In this document: piece by piece, positions 1 to 9,041 of the stretch
Position numbering within the stretch: the first letter of the stretch is position 1
How the letters are laid out: each line of letters begins with the position of its first letter
From: JADJNY01 sp046349615
GTDB taxonomy: Bacteria > Planctomycetota > UBA1135 > GCA-002686595
Direction of reading: 5' to 3'
Length of the DNA stretch: 64,000 nucleotides
Assembly (NCBI GenBank): GCA_046349615.1
Contig: JAXMBZ010000002.1
Span: forward strand, 1 to 64,000
Position numbers and translations under genes: made by a program
Notes under the pieces: model-generated
The model's database searches: none
What the model saw: the letters and a program-made list of their open reading frames with translations, nothing else
Told to the model about the DNA's origin: nothing

Positions 1-46
1 CGGCGGAGCGTGCGTGTGCGGCGGAGCGTGCGTGTGCGGCGGAGCG
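1..46. repeat. 18-bp tandem repeat, 2.6 copies
   Basis: The unit cggcggagcgtgcgtgtg occurs at 1-18 and 19-36 and a 10-base partial copy follows at 37-46. The array may extend past the window edge. It lies upstream of the RAYT transposase gene and next to a 12-mer (49-60) that recurs near the second RAYT copy. Confidence 0.85.
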
Positions 47-48
47 AT

Positions 49-60
49 GTCTGCCCAATC
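49..60 (+). repeat. 12-mer GTCTGCCCAATC upstream of RAYT copy 1
   Basis: The same 12-mer occurs on the minus strand at 36704-36715 upstream of the second RAYT gene, in the same orientation relative to the transposase, and again at 37238-37249. It may be a recognition end or promoter-proximal remnant of the RAYT-associated element. Confidence 0.6.
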
Positions 61-208
61 AAAACGAGCATGCTCTGCAGCCACGTCTCACCTCGCTTCG
101 TACCGAACGCGCGAAGCGTCGCCATCCTCGATGAAGCACACGAACCCGCACATTTCTCCAAGAAAAACGGTCACCGCCGCGCGCTCGCGACGTCTATCTC
201 CTGCACGC

Positions 209-871
209 ATGAAGCGCACCACGACGCAACCGACGTTCGAGTTCAAGGCACGCGGCGGAGCTCGCGCCGGTGCCGGACGCAAGCGCGTCGCGCCGCGTCC
301 GCAGGTCGAACACCGCGCACGGCCGAAGCTCTCGGGCCGGCATCCGTTGCACGTCACCGTGCGCGTCGTCGGCGGCGTGCAGAGCTTGCGCTCGAGCGGC
401 GTGCACGCGGTCTTGCGCGCAGCGCTCCGCGACGGAGCGGAGCGCTTCGGGCTGCGCGTCGTGCACTACGGCGCCGCGTCGAACCACCTGCACCTCGTGT
501 GCGAGGCGGAGGACGCGAACGCGCTCGCGCGGGGCATGAAGGGGCTCCTCGTGCGGATCGCGCGCCGCGTGAACCGCTTCCTCGGCCGCGCGGGCGCGCT
601 GTTCGCCGATCGGTACCACGCGCGCGAGCTCACGGCGCCGCGCGACGTGCGCAACGTGCTCGTCTACGTGTTCGGCAACGCGCGCGGGCACGGCGCCGTC
701 GTGACGGCGCCGCTCGATCCCTGCACGTCCGCGGCGTGCTTCGACGGATGGTCGGAGCTCCGCGGCGCGCCGACGTGGCTCGCGCGAGCGCGGACGTGGC
801 TCCTGACGGCGGGCTGGCGTCGGCGCGGTTTGCTCTCGCTGCGCGAACTTCCACGCGGCGCGCGACGGTGA
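209..871 (+). CDS. RAYT-type Y1 (HUH) transposase, copy 1
   Basis: A 220-residue protein of the Y1_Tnp / REP-associated tyrosine transposase type, a family of single-strand DNA nucleases related to IS200 TnpA. The HUH pair is in NHLHLV (His93, His95); the likely nucleophile is Tyr153 in the helix reading VYVFGNAR. A basic Gly/Ala/Arg-rich N-terminus precedes the domain. The chosen ATG follows a -10-like TATCTC (195-200) by 8 bases; an upstream ATG in frame at position 14 would add an unconvincing low-complexity stretch. It is closely similar along its whole length to the minus-strand gene at 35916-36587. No flanking target duplications are visible, as usual for domesticated single-copy RAYT genes. 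The cellular role of RAYTs is poorly known. Confidence 0.85.
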   Translation: MKRTTTQPTFEFKARGGARAGAGRKRVAPRPQVEHRARPKLSGRHPLHVTVRVVGGVQSLRSSGVHAVLRAALRDGAERFGLRVVHYGAASNHLHLVCEAEDANALARGMKGLLVRIARRVNRFLGRAGALFADRYHARELTAPRDVRNVLVYVFGNARGHGAVVTAPLDPCTSAACFDGWSELRGAPTWLARARTWLLTAGWRRRGLLSLRELPRGARR

Positions 872-1085
872 GGCGCGCACGAGCGGGGAGGCGGGGCTGC
901 GCGACGCGCACCTTCAGGCTGTTCGTGCTCCGGCCTCGAAGCGGGGGCGTTCGCGTGGGTCGCGATTCGACGCAGAACGCTGCGGAGCTTCGCGCTTGGG
1001 GGAGGTGGAGCACGCTCCCGCCCTACCTACGCGCCGCGAACGATGGGTTCGGGCACCACGGCCCTTCCGCGTCGCCTGCGACGCG

Positions 1086-1757
1086 TCACCACACCATCGA
1101 GTACCAAGGCCCCTCGAGGTGCCTCAAGAGCTCGACACGCGTGAGGCGTGGATGCGCATGCCACGGATCGCCGCACGGATCGTGCACCAGCCAGTAGCAG
1201 TCCGAGATCCCCGACGCGCAGACGCAGACGATCGTCGCGTCGTCCTCCGTCCACCACTCGTAGAAGGTGTGCTCCGGCACGGGCTCGCCGCGCACCACGG
1301 CCTCGAGTTCGGCGCGCCGCACGGCGAAGTGCACGCGCTCGCCGAGTTGGGCCCAGCGTGCGCCGAGCACGACGCCGAGCGGCAGGCCGGCGAGGAGGAA
1401 CCGTCGCGCGCCCGCGCGCAGGACCGCGCTCGGCCGCGTTCGCTCCGGACTCGGGCGATGGAACTGCGCGAGCCCGAGCACGAGCGCGCGCACGGAGGCG
1501 ACGAGGAGCAACACGAGTCCCGCGAGCGCACTCACCGCGGTCAGGAGGATCAGGCCGCCCGCGAGGACGCCGAGGCCGAAGGACCACGCTCCCGACCAGA
1601 TCCAGACGTGGGCGACCTCGATCGCGAGCACGCACGCCGCGAAGAGGCTCATCCAGACCCACCCGCGCCGCAGCGGAGGCCGCGAGGCGTCCGTCCAAAC
1701 CCGCGCGCCGCCCGTGCTCGCGGGGGGCGTCGTCGCAGGCACCTCGGGCTCGACCAT
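1086..1757 (-). CDS. hypothetical membrane protein
   Basis: A 223-residue protein with no recognised family. After a roughly 30-residue polar N-terminus there are two strongly hydrophobic helices (WVWMSLFAACVLAIEVAHVW and a long stretch from GLGVLAGGLILL to LVLLLVASVRALVLGL) and a shorter one around FLLAGLPLGVVLG. The C-terminal 90 residues are soluble, rich in Trp, Cys and acidic residues (several Cys around VCVCASGISDCYW) and may be a small binding domain. The ATG at 1757 lies 7 bases after TAGGCT (minus strand of 1765-1770), so the mRNA may be leaderless. Divergent from the Bat cluster. Confidence 0.7.
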   Translation of the reverse strand: MVEPEVPATTPPASTGGARVWTDASRPPLRRGWVWMSLFAACVLAIEVAHVWIWSGAWSFGLGVLAGGLILLTAVSALAGLVLLLVASVRALVLGLAQFHRPSPERTRPSAVLRAGARRFLLAGLPLGVVLGARWAQLGERVHFAVRRAELEAVVRGEPVPEHTFYEWWTEDDATIVCVCASGISDCYWLVHDPCGDPWHAHPRLTRVELLRHLEGPWYSMVW

Positions 1758-1764
1758 GCGCCGG

Positions 1765-1770
1765 AGCCTA
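1765..1770 (-). promoter_or_regulatory. -10-like element TAGGCT, 7 nt before start codon
   Basis: TAGGCT on the minus strand ends 7 bases upstream of the ATG at 1757. The same arrangement recurs at many starts in the window and implies a leader of a few bases at most. No good -35 is seen. Confidence 0.45.
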
Positions 1771-1862
1771 CCGCTCGCACTCCACGCGCCGCGCCCTGCC
1801 GCTGCACGCCCGGCCACCCTCTCCTTACCCATCCGAAGGTCGGCGCGCGCCGCCGCGGCGGG

Positions 1863-1868
1863 TATCCT
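1863..1868 (+). promoter_or_regulatory. putative -10 of the Bat cluster (TATCCT)
   Basis: TATCCT lies 71 bases before the MoxR ATG and is followed by a C-rich stretch, as at several other -10-like sites in this window. The -35 region is not convincing. It would drive the eight-gene coupled cluster. Confidence 0.35.
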
Positions 1869-1939
1869 GCCCCGCCCTCCGGTCCAACAGACCGCCCCGA
1901 ACGGGCGTACCCGAGCCCGTTTCCAGCGCGAGCCCCCGC

Positions 1940-2938
1940 ATGACCACTCCCCCGACGACCGTCCCCGTCTCCGAAGAGATCCAACAAGCCTCCGCCTGGG
2001 TGCGCGACCTGCGCGCGTCCATGGGCGAGGTGATCGTGGGGCAGGAGGGCCTCGTCCACTCCCTCTTCCTGTCGCTGCTCACCGGCGGCCACGTCCTGCT
2101 CGAGGGCGTCCCGGGTCTCGCGAAGACGCTCGCCGTGTCGACGCTCGCGAAGGGCGTGCAAGCCAGCTTCGCGCGCATCCAGTTCACGCCCGACCTCCTG
2201 CCGTCCGACCTCGTCGGCACCGAGATCTACAACGCGAAGGAGGCGAACTTCACGGTCCGCAAGGGCCCGATCTTCGCGAACTTCGTGCTCGCCGACGAAG
2301 TGAACCGCGCGCCGTCGAAGGTGCAGAGCGCGCTGCTCGAGGCGATGCAGGAGCGCCAGGTCTCGATCGGCGGCCAGACGTTCCCGCTGCCGCGTCCGTT
2401 CCTCGTGCTCGCGACGCAGAACCCGCTCGAGCAGGAGGGCACGTATCCGCTCCCCGAAGCGCAGCTCGACCGCTTCGCGCTCAAGGTGATCGTCAAGTAC
2501 CCCAAGCGCGCGGAGGAGCTCGAGATCCTCGGCCGCATGGCGAGCACGCGTCCGAACACGGACGTGAAGCAGGTCGTGACGCCCGCGCAGGTGCTCGCCG
2601 CGCGCGAGGTCGTCGACCAGGTGAAGCTCGACGCGCGCCTCTCCGAGTACATCGTCGACCTCGTGATCGCGACGCGCGAGCCGAAGAACTACAAGCTCGC
2701 CGAGCTCGGCCCGCGCATCCAGTACGGCGCCTCGCCGCGTGCGACGATCTGGCTCGCGCTCTGCTCGCGCGCGAACGCGTTCCTCGCGGGGCGCGGGTAC
2801 GTGACGCCCGCGGACATCAAGGCGGTCGCGCCCGAGGTGCTCCGTCACCGCGTGATGCCGACCTACGAAGCCGAGGCGGAGGGCCTCACGTCCGACGCGC
2901 TCGTCGCCCGCGTGCTCGAGACCGTGCCCGTGCCGTGA
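1940..2938 (+). CDS. moxR: MoxR-family AAA+ ATPase
   Basis: A 332-residue AAA+ ATPase, the usual MoxR length. The Walker A motif is GVPGLAKT (residues 56-63), Walker B is in FVLADEVNRAPSK, sensor 1 is in LVLATQNPLEQEGTYPLPEAQ, and the C-terminal lid domain follows. MoxR proteins act as chaperone-like ATPases with DUF58 and von Willebrand A proteins encoded next to them, which is exactly the context here. It is the first gene of a cluster running to 11649, and its stop overlaps the GTG start of the DUF58 gene by four bases (GTGA). The start at 1940 is the first ATG before the conserved domain; the open frame extends far upstream but that part is compositionally a shadow. Confidence 0.95.
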   Translation: MTTPPTTVPVSEEIQQASAWVRDLRASMGEVIVGQEGLVHSLFLSLLTGGHVLLEGVPGLAKTLAVSTLAKGVQASFARIQFTPDLLPSDLVGTEIYNAKEANFTVRKGPIFANFVLADEVNRAPSKVQSALLEAMQERQVSIGGQTFPLPRPFLVLATQNPLEQEGTYPLPEAQLDRFALKVIVKYPKRAEELEILGRMASTRPNTDVKQVVTPAQVLAAREVVDQVKLDARLSEYIVDLVIATREPKNYKLAELGPRIQYGASPRATIWLALCSRANAFLAGRGYVTPADIKAVAPEVLRHRVMPTYEAEAEGLTSDALVARVLETVPVP

Positions 2939-4041
2939 GCCCGCTCTCGTCCCTCTTCGGCCGCGCGAAGGACCGCGGCGACGGCACGTCGCGCGCGGGA
3001 GCTCCCGGTCCGGCCGCGGGGCCCGGTCGCGAGCGCGCCTCGAGCTCGCCGGCCGCGCTCGGCACGCACTCGACGGCGCACGACGCCCCGAGCGCGCACG
3101 GCGGCACGACCGCGGGTCCGCACGCGCCGCTGCTCGTGCCCGAGCTCATGGCGCGCGTGCGGCAGATCGAGATCCGCACGCACCGGCTCGTCAACACGGC
3201 GCTCTCCGGCGGCTATCGCTCGACGTTCCGCGGCTCGGGCCTCGAGTTCAGCGAGGTGCGCGCGTACCAGCCCGGCGACGAAGTGCGGCGCATCGATTGG
3301 AACGTCACCGCGCGCACGGGCGACGCGTACATCAAGACGTACGCGGAGGAGCGCGAGCTCACGCTGCACCTCCTCGTCGACACGAGCCGCTCGATGGACT
3401 TCGGCAGCCACGGCTGGACGAAGCGCGAGACCGCCGCGCAGTTCGCGGCGTTGATCTCGTTCGTCGCGATCCGCCACCAGGACCGCGTCGGGCTCCTGCT
3501 CTTCGGCGACACGCCGGGGCTGCACCTCCCCGCGAAGAAGGGCGGGCAGCACGTCCTGCGCATCGTGCGCGAGGTGATCGCGGCGCCGGCGGACGCGCGC
3601 GGGAGCGATCTCGGCGCCGCGCTCGAGCACGCGCAGCGCGTCCTGCGCCGCCGCTCGATCGTGTTCGTCGTCGGCGACTTCCTCGCGCCCGAAGCGAAGG
3701 ACGCCGGCGGGAAGAGCTGGGTCGACCGGCTCGCCGAGCTCTCGCAGCGCCACGACGTGATCGCGGTGCGCGCGTTCGATCCGTTCGAGGAGGAGCTCCC
3801 CGTCGCGGGCATCGTGCCGATGGAGGAGCTCGAGACCGGACGCCGGATCGAGCTCGACACGCGCTCGAACGACGTGCGCGCGGCGTGGGCCGACCGCGCG
3901 AAGACGCGGCGCGCGGCGCTCATCGCGGGCCTCGCGCGAGCGCGCGCGGACCTGCTCGAGCTCGACACGACGCGCGACCTCGGCGAGGCGGTGCTCGCCT
4001 TCTTCCGCCGCCGCATGCTGCGGCACGGAGGAGCGCGATGA
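2935..4041 (+). CDS. DUF58 family protein (Bat cluster)
   Basis: A 368-residue DUF58 protein with a von Willebrand A-like core. The first 65 or so residues are low-complexity Gly/Ala/Ser/Pro and probably disordered. The DUF58 signature follows: GLEFSEVRAYQPGDEVRRIDW, then a metal-site-like LLVDTSRSMDFG. DUF58 proteins pair with MoxR ATPases and BatA/BatB; the exact function is unknown. The GTG start at 2935 overlaps the moxR stop (GTGA) and the stop overlaps the next ATG (ATGA), so translation is likely coupled on both sides. No membrane helix is evident, so a cytoplasmic place is inferred. Confidence 0.93.
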   Translation: MSPLSSLFGRAKDRGDGTSRAGAPGPAAGPGRERASSSPAALGTHSTAHDAPSAHGGTTAGPHAPLLVPELMARVRQIEIRTHRLVNTALSGGYRSTFRGSGLEFSEVRAYQPGDEVRRIDWNVTARTGDAYIKTYAEERELTLHLLVDTSRSMDFGSHGWTKRETAAQFAALISFVAIRHQDRVGLLLFGDTPGLHLPAKKGGQHVLRIVREVIAAPADARGSDLGAALEHAQRVLRRRSIVFVVGDFLAPEAKDAGGKSWVDRLAELSQRHDVIAVRAFDPFEEELPVAGIVPMEELETGRRIELDTRSNDVRAAWADRAKTRRAALIAGLARARADLLELDTTRDLGEAVLAFFRRRMLRHGGAR

Positions 4042-5288
4042 AGCGCGCGGTCCTCGCGATCGCCCTGGGTGTCGCGGCGTGGAGCCCCGCGAGCGCGCAG
4101 GACGCGCCGAGCGCGGCGAACCCGCCGGCGAACGGCGCGCAGGACGCGCCGAGCGGACTCACGCCCGTGTATGCACCCGCGCCGCGGAGCTCGAGCGCGC
4201 CGAGTGGGAACGTCGCGCGGCCCAGCACCTCGGCGCAGGACGACGGCGCCGCGCGCGAGGACGCGTCCGCGCAGGAAGGCGCTTCGGCGCGCGACGGCGC
4301 GAGCGCGCAGCACGGCGGCGACGCGCCGAGCTCACCGGCGCCTCCGCCCGTCAGCCCGAGCGGTTCGCGCGCGACGCTCGTCCCCGAGCCCGCGTCGGTC
4401 GAGATCGGCGAGCCCGTCGAGTGGATGCTCGACGTCGTGCACCCGAAGAAGCTGCGCGTCGGCTTCCCCGCGAAGGACGCGGAGGATCGCCGGTTCGCGC
4501 CGCTCTCCGAGCGCACCGTCGCGCGCGCCGCGGATCCGAACGACGACGCGCTCGTCCACACGATCGCGCGGTGGACGACGATGGCGCTCGAGCCCGGCGA
4601 CCTCGCGCCGCCGCCGCTCGCGCTCGAGCTCACCGGCGGCGCCGCGACGGAGACGCTCGTCGTGAACGGACTCCCCGTGCACGTCGCGGGCGCGCTCGCG
4701 GAAGGGGAGGACGCGCCGCGGCCCCTGCTCGGTCTGCGCGAGCTCTCGCCCGAGCGCGCGGCGGAGCTCGAGCCCGCGCGCCGCGCGCCGCTCGTGCTCG
4801 CGGGGCTCGGCGCGCTCCTCGTCGCCGCGCTCGGCGTGTTCCTCGTGCGCCGCCGCGCGAAGCCGACGCTGCCGAGCGAGCCGACGCCGCTCGCGCGCCT
4901 CGACGCGATCGCCGCCGCGTTCGCCGCGGATCCGGAGAGTGGACGCGCGCGCGTGTACGAGCTCTCGCGGCTCCTGCGCGGCTCGGTCGACGGTTTCCTC
5001 GGCGTCGAGCGCTCGGGCCGCACCGACGACGATTGGGCGCGCGCGGTCGAGGCCGACGAGCGCGTCCCCGCGGGCGTGCGCAGCGCGTGCGGACGGTTGC
5101 TCGCGTCCGCGGAGCGCGTGAAGTACGCGCAGGAGACGCCGACGCGCTTCGCGGTCGACGAGTTCCTCCGCGACGCGCGCGCGGTGCTCGAAGCGCTCGC
5201 GAGCGCGCCGCGGCCCGCGCCGGACGTCACGAAGGAGTCGAACGCGGCGGCGCCGGTCGGTCCGGTGCGGACGGGAGGCGCCGCGTGA
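4038..5288 (+). CDS. Bat-cluster membrane anchor protein, DUF4381-like C-terminus
   Basis: A 416-residue exported membrane protein. A signal peptide (MKRAVLAIALGVAAWSPASA) is followed by a long Ala/Ser/Asp/Pro-rich linker to about residue 115, a beta-rich extracytoplasmic domain starting near TLVPEPASVEIGEPVEWML, one membrane helix (LVLAGLGALLVAALGVFLV) with a basic RRRAK stop-transfer, and a cytoplasmic helical region of about 120 residues. The position between DUF58 and BatA and the layout resemble the DUF4381-type protein of other Bat clusters; that assignment is inference. Start and stop overlap both neighbours by four bases. Confidence 0.75.
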   Translation: MKRAVLAIALGVAAWSPASAQDAPSAANPPANGAQDAPSGLTPVYAPAPRSSSAPSGNVARPSTSAQDDGAAREDASAQEGASARDGASAQHGGDAPSSPAPPPVSPSGSRATLVPEPASVEIGEPVEWMLDVVHPKKLRVGFPAKDAEDRRFAPLSERTVARAADPNDDALVHTIARWTTMALEPGDLAPPPLALELTGGAATETLVVNGLPVHVAGALAEGEDAPRPLLGLRELSPERAAELEPARRAPLVLAGLGALLVAALGVFLVRRRAKPTLPSEPTPLARLDAIAAAFAADPESGRARVYELSRLLRGSVDGFLGVERSGRTDDDWARAVEADERVPAGVRSACGRLLASAERVKYAQETPTRFAVDEFLRDARAVLEALASAPRPAPDVTKESNAAAPVGPVRTGGAA

Positions 5289-6655
5289 ACGCGCTCGCGA
5301 CCCTCGCGCTCGTGCAGGAGGCCGCGGAGCCCGTGAAGAGCGCCGCCGAACAGCGCCTGCACGTGTTCGGCGACTACGCTCTCGCCGATCCGTGGTTCCT
5401 GCTCGCGATCCCGCTCGGCGCGTTCCTGCTCTGGATCGGACGCGCGGCGCACGCGCGCGATCGCGGGCGGGTGCCCGTGCTGCCCGAGAGCGCGCGTCCG
5501 CCCGTCGCGCGGCGCGGACTCGCGGTCGTGCCGGTCGTGCCCGCGTTCCTCGCGCTCGTCGCGACGGTGCTCGCGCGCTACGCGGTGCTCCCGGCGCTGC
5601 TCGGGACACCCACCGGCGGCGCGGGCTCGGCCGCGACGCCGACGATGCCGCTCCCCGGCAGCGCGCCGGTCGTCTTGAACGTGCTCGTCGTCGCGAGCGC
5701 CGTGCTGCTCGGGCTCGCGCTCTACGGCGCGATCACCGCGCGCGCTGCGCCGGCGACCGCGCGCGGCTCGGCAGGAGAGCGCGGGTTCCCGCGGAGCTTC
5801 GCGCAGCGCTTCGCCTGGCTCGTCACGGGCTTCCAACTCGCGGCGCTCGTCGGCATCGCGGTCGCGCTCGCGCGGCCCTTGCGCGGCAGCGTCGAGACCA
5901 ACTCGACGACGGAAGGCATCGACATCGCGCTCGTGATCGACCGCTCGGGTTCGATGGCGTACGAGGACCTCGCGCCCGGCACGTCGCGCCTCGCCGTCGT
6001 GAAGGAGGTCGTCGAGGCCTTCGCCGCGCGCCGCATGACCGACCGCGAAGGCGCCGCCGACAACTGCGCGCTGATCACGTTCGCGGCGTACCCGCAGCTC
6101 CTCTGTCCGTTCACGCTCGACGTCGACGCGATCACGGGCTTCCTGCGCGGGCTCGAGCCCGTGAAGGAGCGCAGCGAGGACGGCACGGGCATCGGCATCG
6201 GCCTCTCGAAGGCCGTCGCGGTGCTCAAGGAGACGCGCGCGCGCTCGAAGGTGGTCGTCCTGCTCACCGACGGCGAGAACAACATCGACTTGATCACGCC
6301 CGCCGACGCCGCGCGCCTCGCCGCGGACCAGGGGATCAAGGTCTACACCGTGTTCGCGGGCCGCTACGTCTACCAGCCCGACTTCTTCGGCAACCTGCAC
6401 GCGACGGAGCGCGAGATCGACACGAGCGACCTCGAGAACATCGCGAAGACGACGGGCGGGATCTTCTTCCGCGCGCGCGACAAGGCGGAGCTCGAGCGCG
6501 TCTACTCCGAGATCGAGCGCCTCGAGCGCACGCCGCGCGTCGAGCAGCACTGGAGCGAGTCGTTCGACCTCTATCCGTGGTTCCTCGGGCCCGCGCTCGC
6601 GTGCTACGCGCTCGCGTGGCTGCTCGCGTCGACCGTGTTCCGGAGGATCGCATGA
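5285..6655 (+). CDS. batA: BatA-like von Willebrand A membrane protein
   Basis: A 456-residue protein. Hydrophobic helices lie near residues 37-52, 78-105, 128-152 and 178-197, followed by a VWA domain with an intact metal-ion-dependent adhesion site: D219-x-S221-x-S223 (DRSGSM), the Thr of GTGIGIGLSK and the Asp of LLTDGENN. A last helix (FLGPALACYALAWLLAST) ends the protein. BatA proteins bind partner proteins through the metal site and are linked to stress or envelope functions in several phyla; the substrate is unknown. It has two more N-terminal helices than a compact BatA. The GTG start overlaps the previous stop as GTGA and its own stop overlaps the batB ATG. Confidence 0.88.
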   Translation: MNALATLALVQEAAEPVKSAAEQRLHVFGDYALADPWFLLAIPLGAFLLWIGRAAHARDRGRVPVLPESARPPVARRGLAVVPVVPAFLALVATVLARYAVLPALLGTPTGGAGSAATPTMPLPGSAPVVLNVLVVASAVLLGLALYGAITARAAPATARGSAGERGFPRSFAQRFAWLVTGFQLAALVGIAVALARPLRGSVETNSTTEGIDIALVIDRSGSMAYEDLAPGTSRLAVVKEVVEAFAARRMTDREGAADNCALITFAAYPQLLCPFTLDVDAITGFLRGLEPVKERSEDGTGIGIGLSKAVAVLKETRARSKVVVLLTDGENNIDLITPADAARLAADQGIKVYTVFAGRYVYQPDFFGNLHATEREIDTSDLENIAKTTGGIFFRARDKAELERVYSEIERLERTPRVEQHWSESFDLYPWFLGPALACYALAWLLASTVFRRIA

Positions 6656-7752
6656 GCCTCGCGCTGCTCGGCTTCGACCTCCTGCGGCCGGCGTGGGCGC
6701 TCGCGCTCGCCGTCGCGCCGTGCGTGCTCGTCGTCGCGCTCGTCGGCCTCGCGGCGCGGGCGCGCGCGCGCGCGAAGCTCGTCTCCGCGCGTCACGCGCC
6801 GAGGTTCCTGCCGCGCTACTCCGAGAACCGCGCGCGCCTGCGCGTCGTGTTCGCCGTCGCGGCGCTCGGGTTCCTCGCACTCGGCCTGATCGGTCCGGTG
6901 CGCGGGTACACGTTGCGCGACGTGCAGCGCAAGGGCCTCGACCTCGTCGTCTGCGTCGACACGTCGCGCAGCATGCTCGTGCAGGACGTCAAGCCCGATC
7001 GCTTGACGCGCGCGAAGCGCGAGGTCGTCGGGCTCCTCGACCACCTGCGCGGCGACCGCGCCGCGCTGCTCGCGTTCGCGGGCGACGTGCGCGAGGTCGC
7101 GCCGCTGACGCACGACCGCGTCACGCTCGCGGCGTTCGTGAACTCGCTCAACACCGACGAGAACCTGCGCGGCGGCACGGACCTCGGCGTCGCGCTCGAC
7201 AAGGCGCTCTCGCTCTTCGACGGTCGCACCGGCGCGCACGAGGCGATCGTCCTGCTCACGGACGGCGAGGACCTCGAGAAGCGCGGCCTCGAGATCGCGA
7301 AGAAGGCGAAGGAGCGCGGCATCCGCGTCTACGTCGTCGGCATGGGCACGCAGGAAGGCGGCAAGATCCCCGAGGACGGCGGCCGCGGCTTCGTGAAGGA
7401 CGAGACGGGGCGCGAGGTCGTGTCGGCGATGGACGGAGCGAGCCTCGCCGAGATCGCGACGCTCACGGGCGGCGCGTACCTCTCCGTGCAGAACTCGCCG
7501 ATCCCGCTCGAGGAGCTCTACACGAAGCGCATCGCGCGCCTCGAGACGCGTGACCTCGTCGCCGGCAAGGAACGCATCCCGCACGACCGCTTCCAGTGGG
7601 CGCTCGTCGCGGCGCTCGCGTGTCTGCTCGCGGAGTTCGCGCTGCGCGAGCGCCGCTTCTTCGAACCGCGCGTCGCCGCGCCCGCCGTGCCGCCCGCGGG
7701 GAGCCTGCCGCCGCGCGCCGCGGCCGAACGGAACTTGGAGACCGCGTCATGA
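6652..7752 (+). CDS. batB: BatB-like von Willebrand A membrane protein
   Basis: A 366-residue BatA/BatB-family protein: two N-terminal helices (about residues 14-35 and 64-83), a VWA domain with D103-x-S105-x-S107 (DTSRSM), the Thr of GGTDLGVALDKAL and Asp of LLTDGEDLEK, and a C-terminal helix (WALVAALACLLAEFAL). The loop KIPEDGGRGFVKDETGREV is characteristic of BatB. It probably works as a pair with the preceding BatA. ATGA overlaps on both sides keep it in the coupled cluster. Confidence 0.9.
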   Translation: MSLALLGFDLLRPAWALALAVAPCVLVVALVGLAARARARAKLVSARHAPRFLPRYSENRARLRVVFAVAALGFLALGLIGPVRGYTLRDVQRKGLDLVVCVDTSRSMLVQDVKPDRLTRAKREVVGLLDHLRGDRAALLAFAGDVREVAPLTHDRVTLAAFVNSLNTDENLRGGTDLGVALDKALSLFDGRTGAHEAIVLLTDGEDLEKRGLEIAKKAKERGIRVYVVGMGTQEGGKIPEDGGRGFVKDETGREVVSAMDGASLAEIATLTGGAYLSVQNSPIPLEELYTKRIARLETRDLVAGKERIPHDRFQWALVAALACLLAEFALRERRFFEPRVAAPAVPPAGSLPPRAAAERNLETAS

Positions 7753-9041
7753 ACTTCTCGACGATCCTCGCGCTCGCCGCGCTCGTTCAGGCTCCGAAGG
7801 TCGCGCCGCACGCGACACCGCACGCGCCCGCGGCGCAAGCGACGCCGGCTCCCTCGAGCTCGCCGACGCCGTTCCGCGACGCGCAGAGCGCGGGTCCGGG
7901 CAGCGAGCGGCACGTCGGCGCGCCGACGAACGCGGGCACGAGCGGTGCTCCGGGTGCTGCGAGCGCGCCGGACGGCGCGCCGAACACCGACGCGCCCGCT
8001 CCGCCGCCGGTCGAGCCGTGGACCGGGACGCTCGCCGAGGGCCTCGCCGAGGTGCGCCGACTCGTCGACTCGAAGGACCCCGAAGCGGCGCGCGCGCTCT
8101 GCGAGCGGCTCGTCGCGCCGAACGCGATGCTGCGCTGGAAGGAGCGCGCGCTCGCGTCGGGCGGCGCCGAGCGCGCGCTCGCGCGCGTCGCCGAGCCCGT
8201 GTTCGACGCGCTCGGCGTCGAATCGCTCTCCGCGCCCGCGCGCGCCGAGGTGCGCTACGCGAGCGGCGTCGCCGCGACGCACGCGGGCGACGGACGAGCC
8301 GCGGACGACGCGTTCGGCTCCGCGCTCGCGCTCGCGGGGCCGGGCGAGCTGCGCCTCGACTCGGGCTACCAACTCGCGACCGTCGCGCTCCTCGAAGCGG
8401 AGGCCGCGCGCCTCCAGATCCCCGAGCTGCGCGAGAAGCTCGGAGGTCCGAACGGCGCGCCCGCGCCGCAGCAGCCCGCTCCGCCCGCCGCGAACGCGCA
8501 ACCGGGCGATCCCGCCGCACCCGATCCGATCCAAGTGGCGCGCGCGCTCTACCTGCGAGCCCGCGAGCGCTTCGTCGAACGGCTGCGCGCGGATTGGCGC
8601 GACGCCGACGCGCGCGCGAACACGGAGCTCGTCCTCAAGCGGCTGAAGGAGCTCGACGAGCTCGAGAAGAAGCGCGAGGAACAGAAGCAGAAGGACCCGA
8701 AGCAGAACCCGGATCCGAAGCAGCAGAACGACTCGAAGGACCCGAAGGACCCGCAGCAGAAAGAGCAGGATCCGAAGGACTCGCAGCCGAAGGACGGCCA
8801 GGACTCGAAGGACCCGAAGCCCGACGAGAAGCCGCAGGAGCCCGAGAAGCCCGAGGACTCGAAGGATCCGAAGGACGCGCAGAAGAAGGACGCCGCTCCG
8901 CAGCCCGGCGAGGAGCGCGAGCTCACGAAGGAGGAGATGACGCGGCTCCTCGACGTGCTGAAGCAGCGCGAGCAGCAGTGGAAGAAGCTCCAGCAGCAGC
9001 TCCATCAGGCGCGCCGCGCCAAGGTCAAGAAGGACTGGTGA
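7749..9041 (+). CDS. BatC-like TPR protein with Lys/Asp/Pro/Gln-rich tail
   Basis: A 430-residue protein. The N-terminus MNFSTILALAALVQA looks like a short export signal; a Pro/Ala/Ser-rich linker follows to about residue 85, then a helical repeat region (about 90-300) ending in RANTELVLKRLKELDELEKK, the pattern seen at the end of BatC TPR units. From about residue 310 to 385 the sequence is built of repeated DPK/SKDPK/KDPQ units, highly charged and surely disordered; a final coiled-coil-like helix ends the protein. The ATG overlaps the batB stop and the stop shares one base with the next ATG (TGATG). The function is unknown beyond the Bat context. Confidence 0.75.
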   Translation: MNFSTILALAALVQAPKVAPHATPHAPAAQATPAPSSSPTPFRDAQSAGPGSERHVGAPTNAGTSGAPGAASAPDGAPNTDAPAPPPVEPWTGTLAEGLAEVRRLVDSKDPEAARALCERLVAPNAMLRWKERALASGGAERALARVAEPVFDALGVESLSAPARAEVRYASGVAATHAGDGRAADDAFGSALALAGPGELRLDSGYQLATVALLEAEAARLQIPELREKLGGPNGAPAPQQPAPPAANAQPGDPAAPDPIQVARALYLRARERFVERLRADWRDADARANTELVLKRLKELDELEKKREEQKQKDPKQNPDPKQQNDSKDPKDPQQKEQDPKDSQPKDGQDSKDPKPDEKPQEPEKPEDSKDPKDAQKKDAAPQPGEERELTKEEMTRLLDVLKQREQQWKKLQQQLHQARRAKVKKDW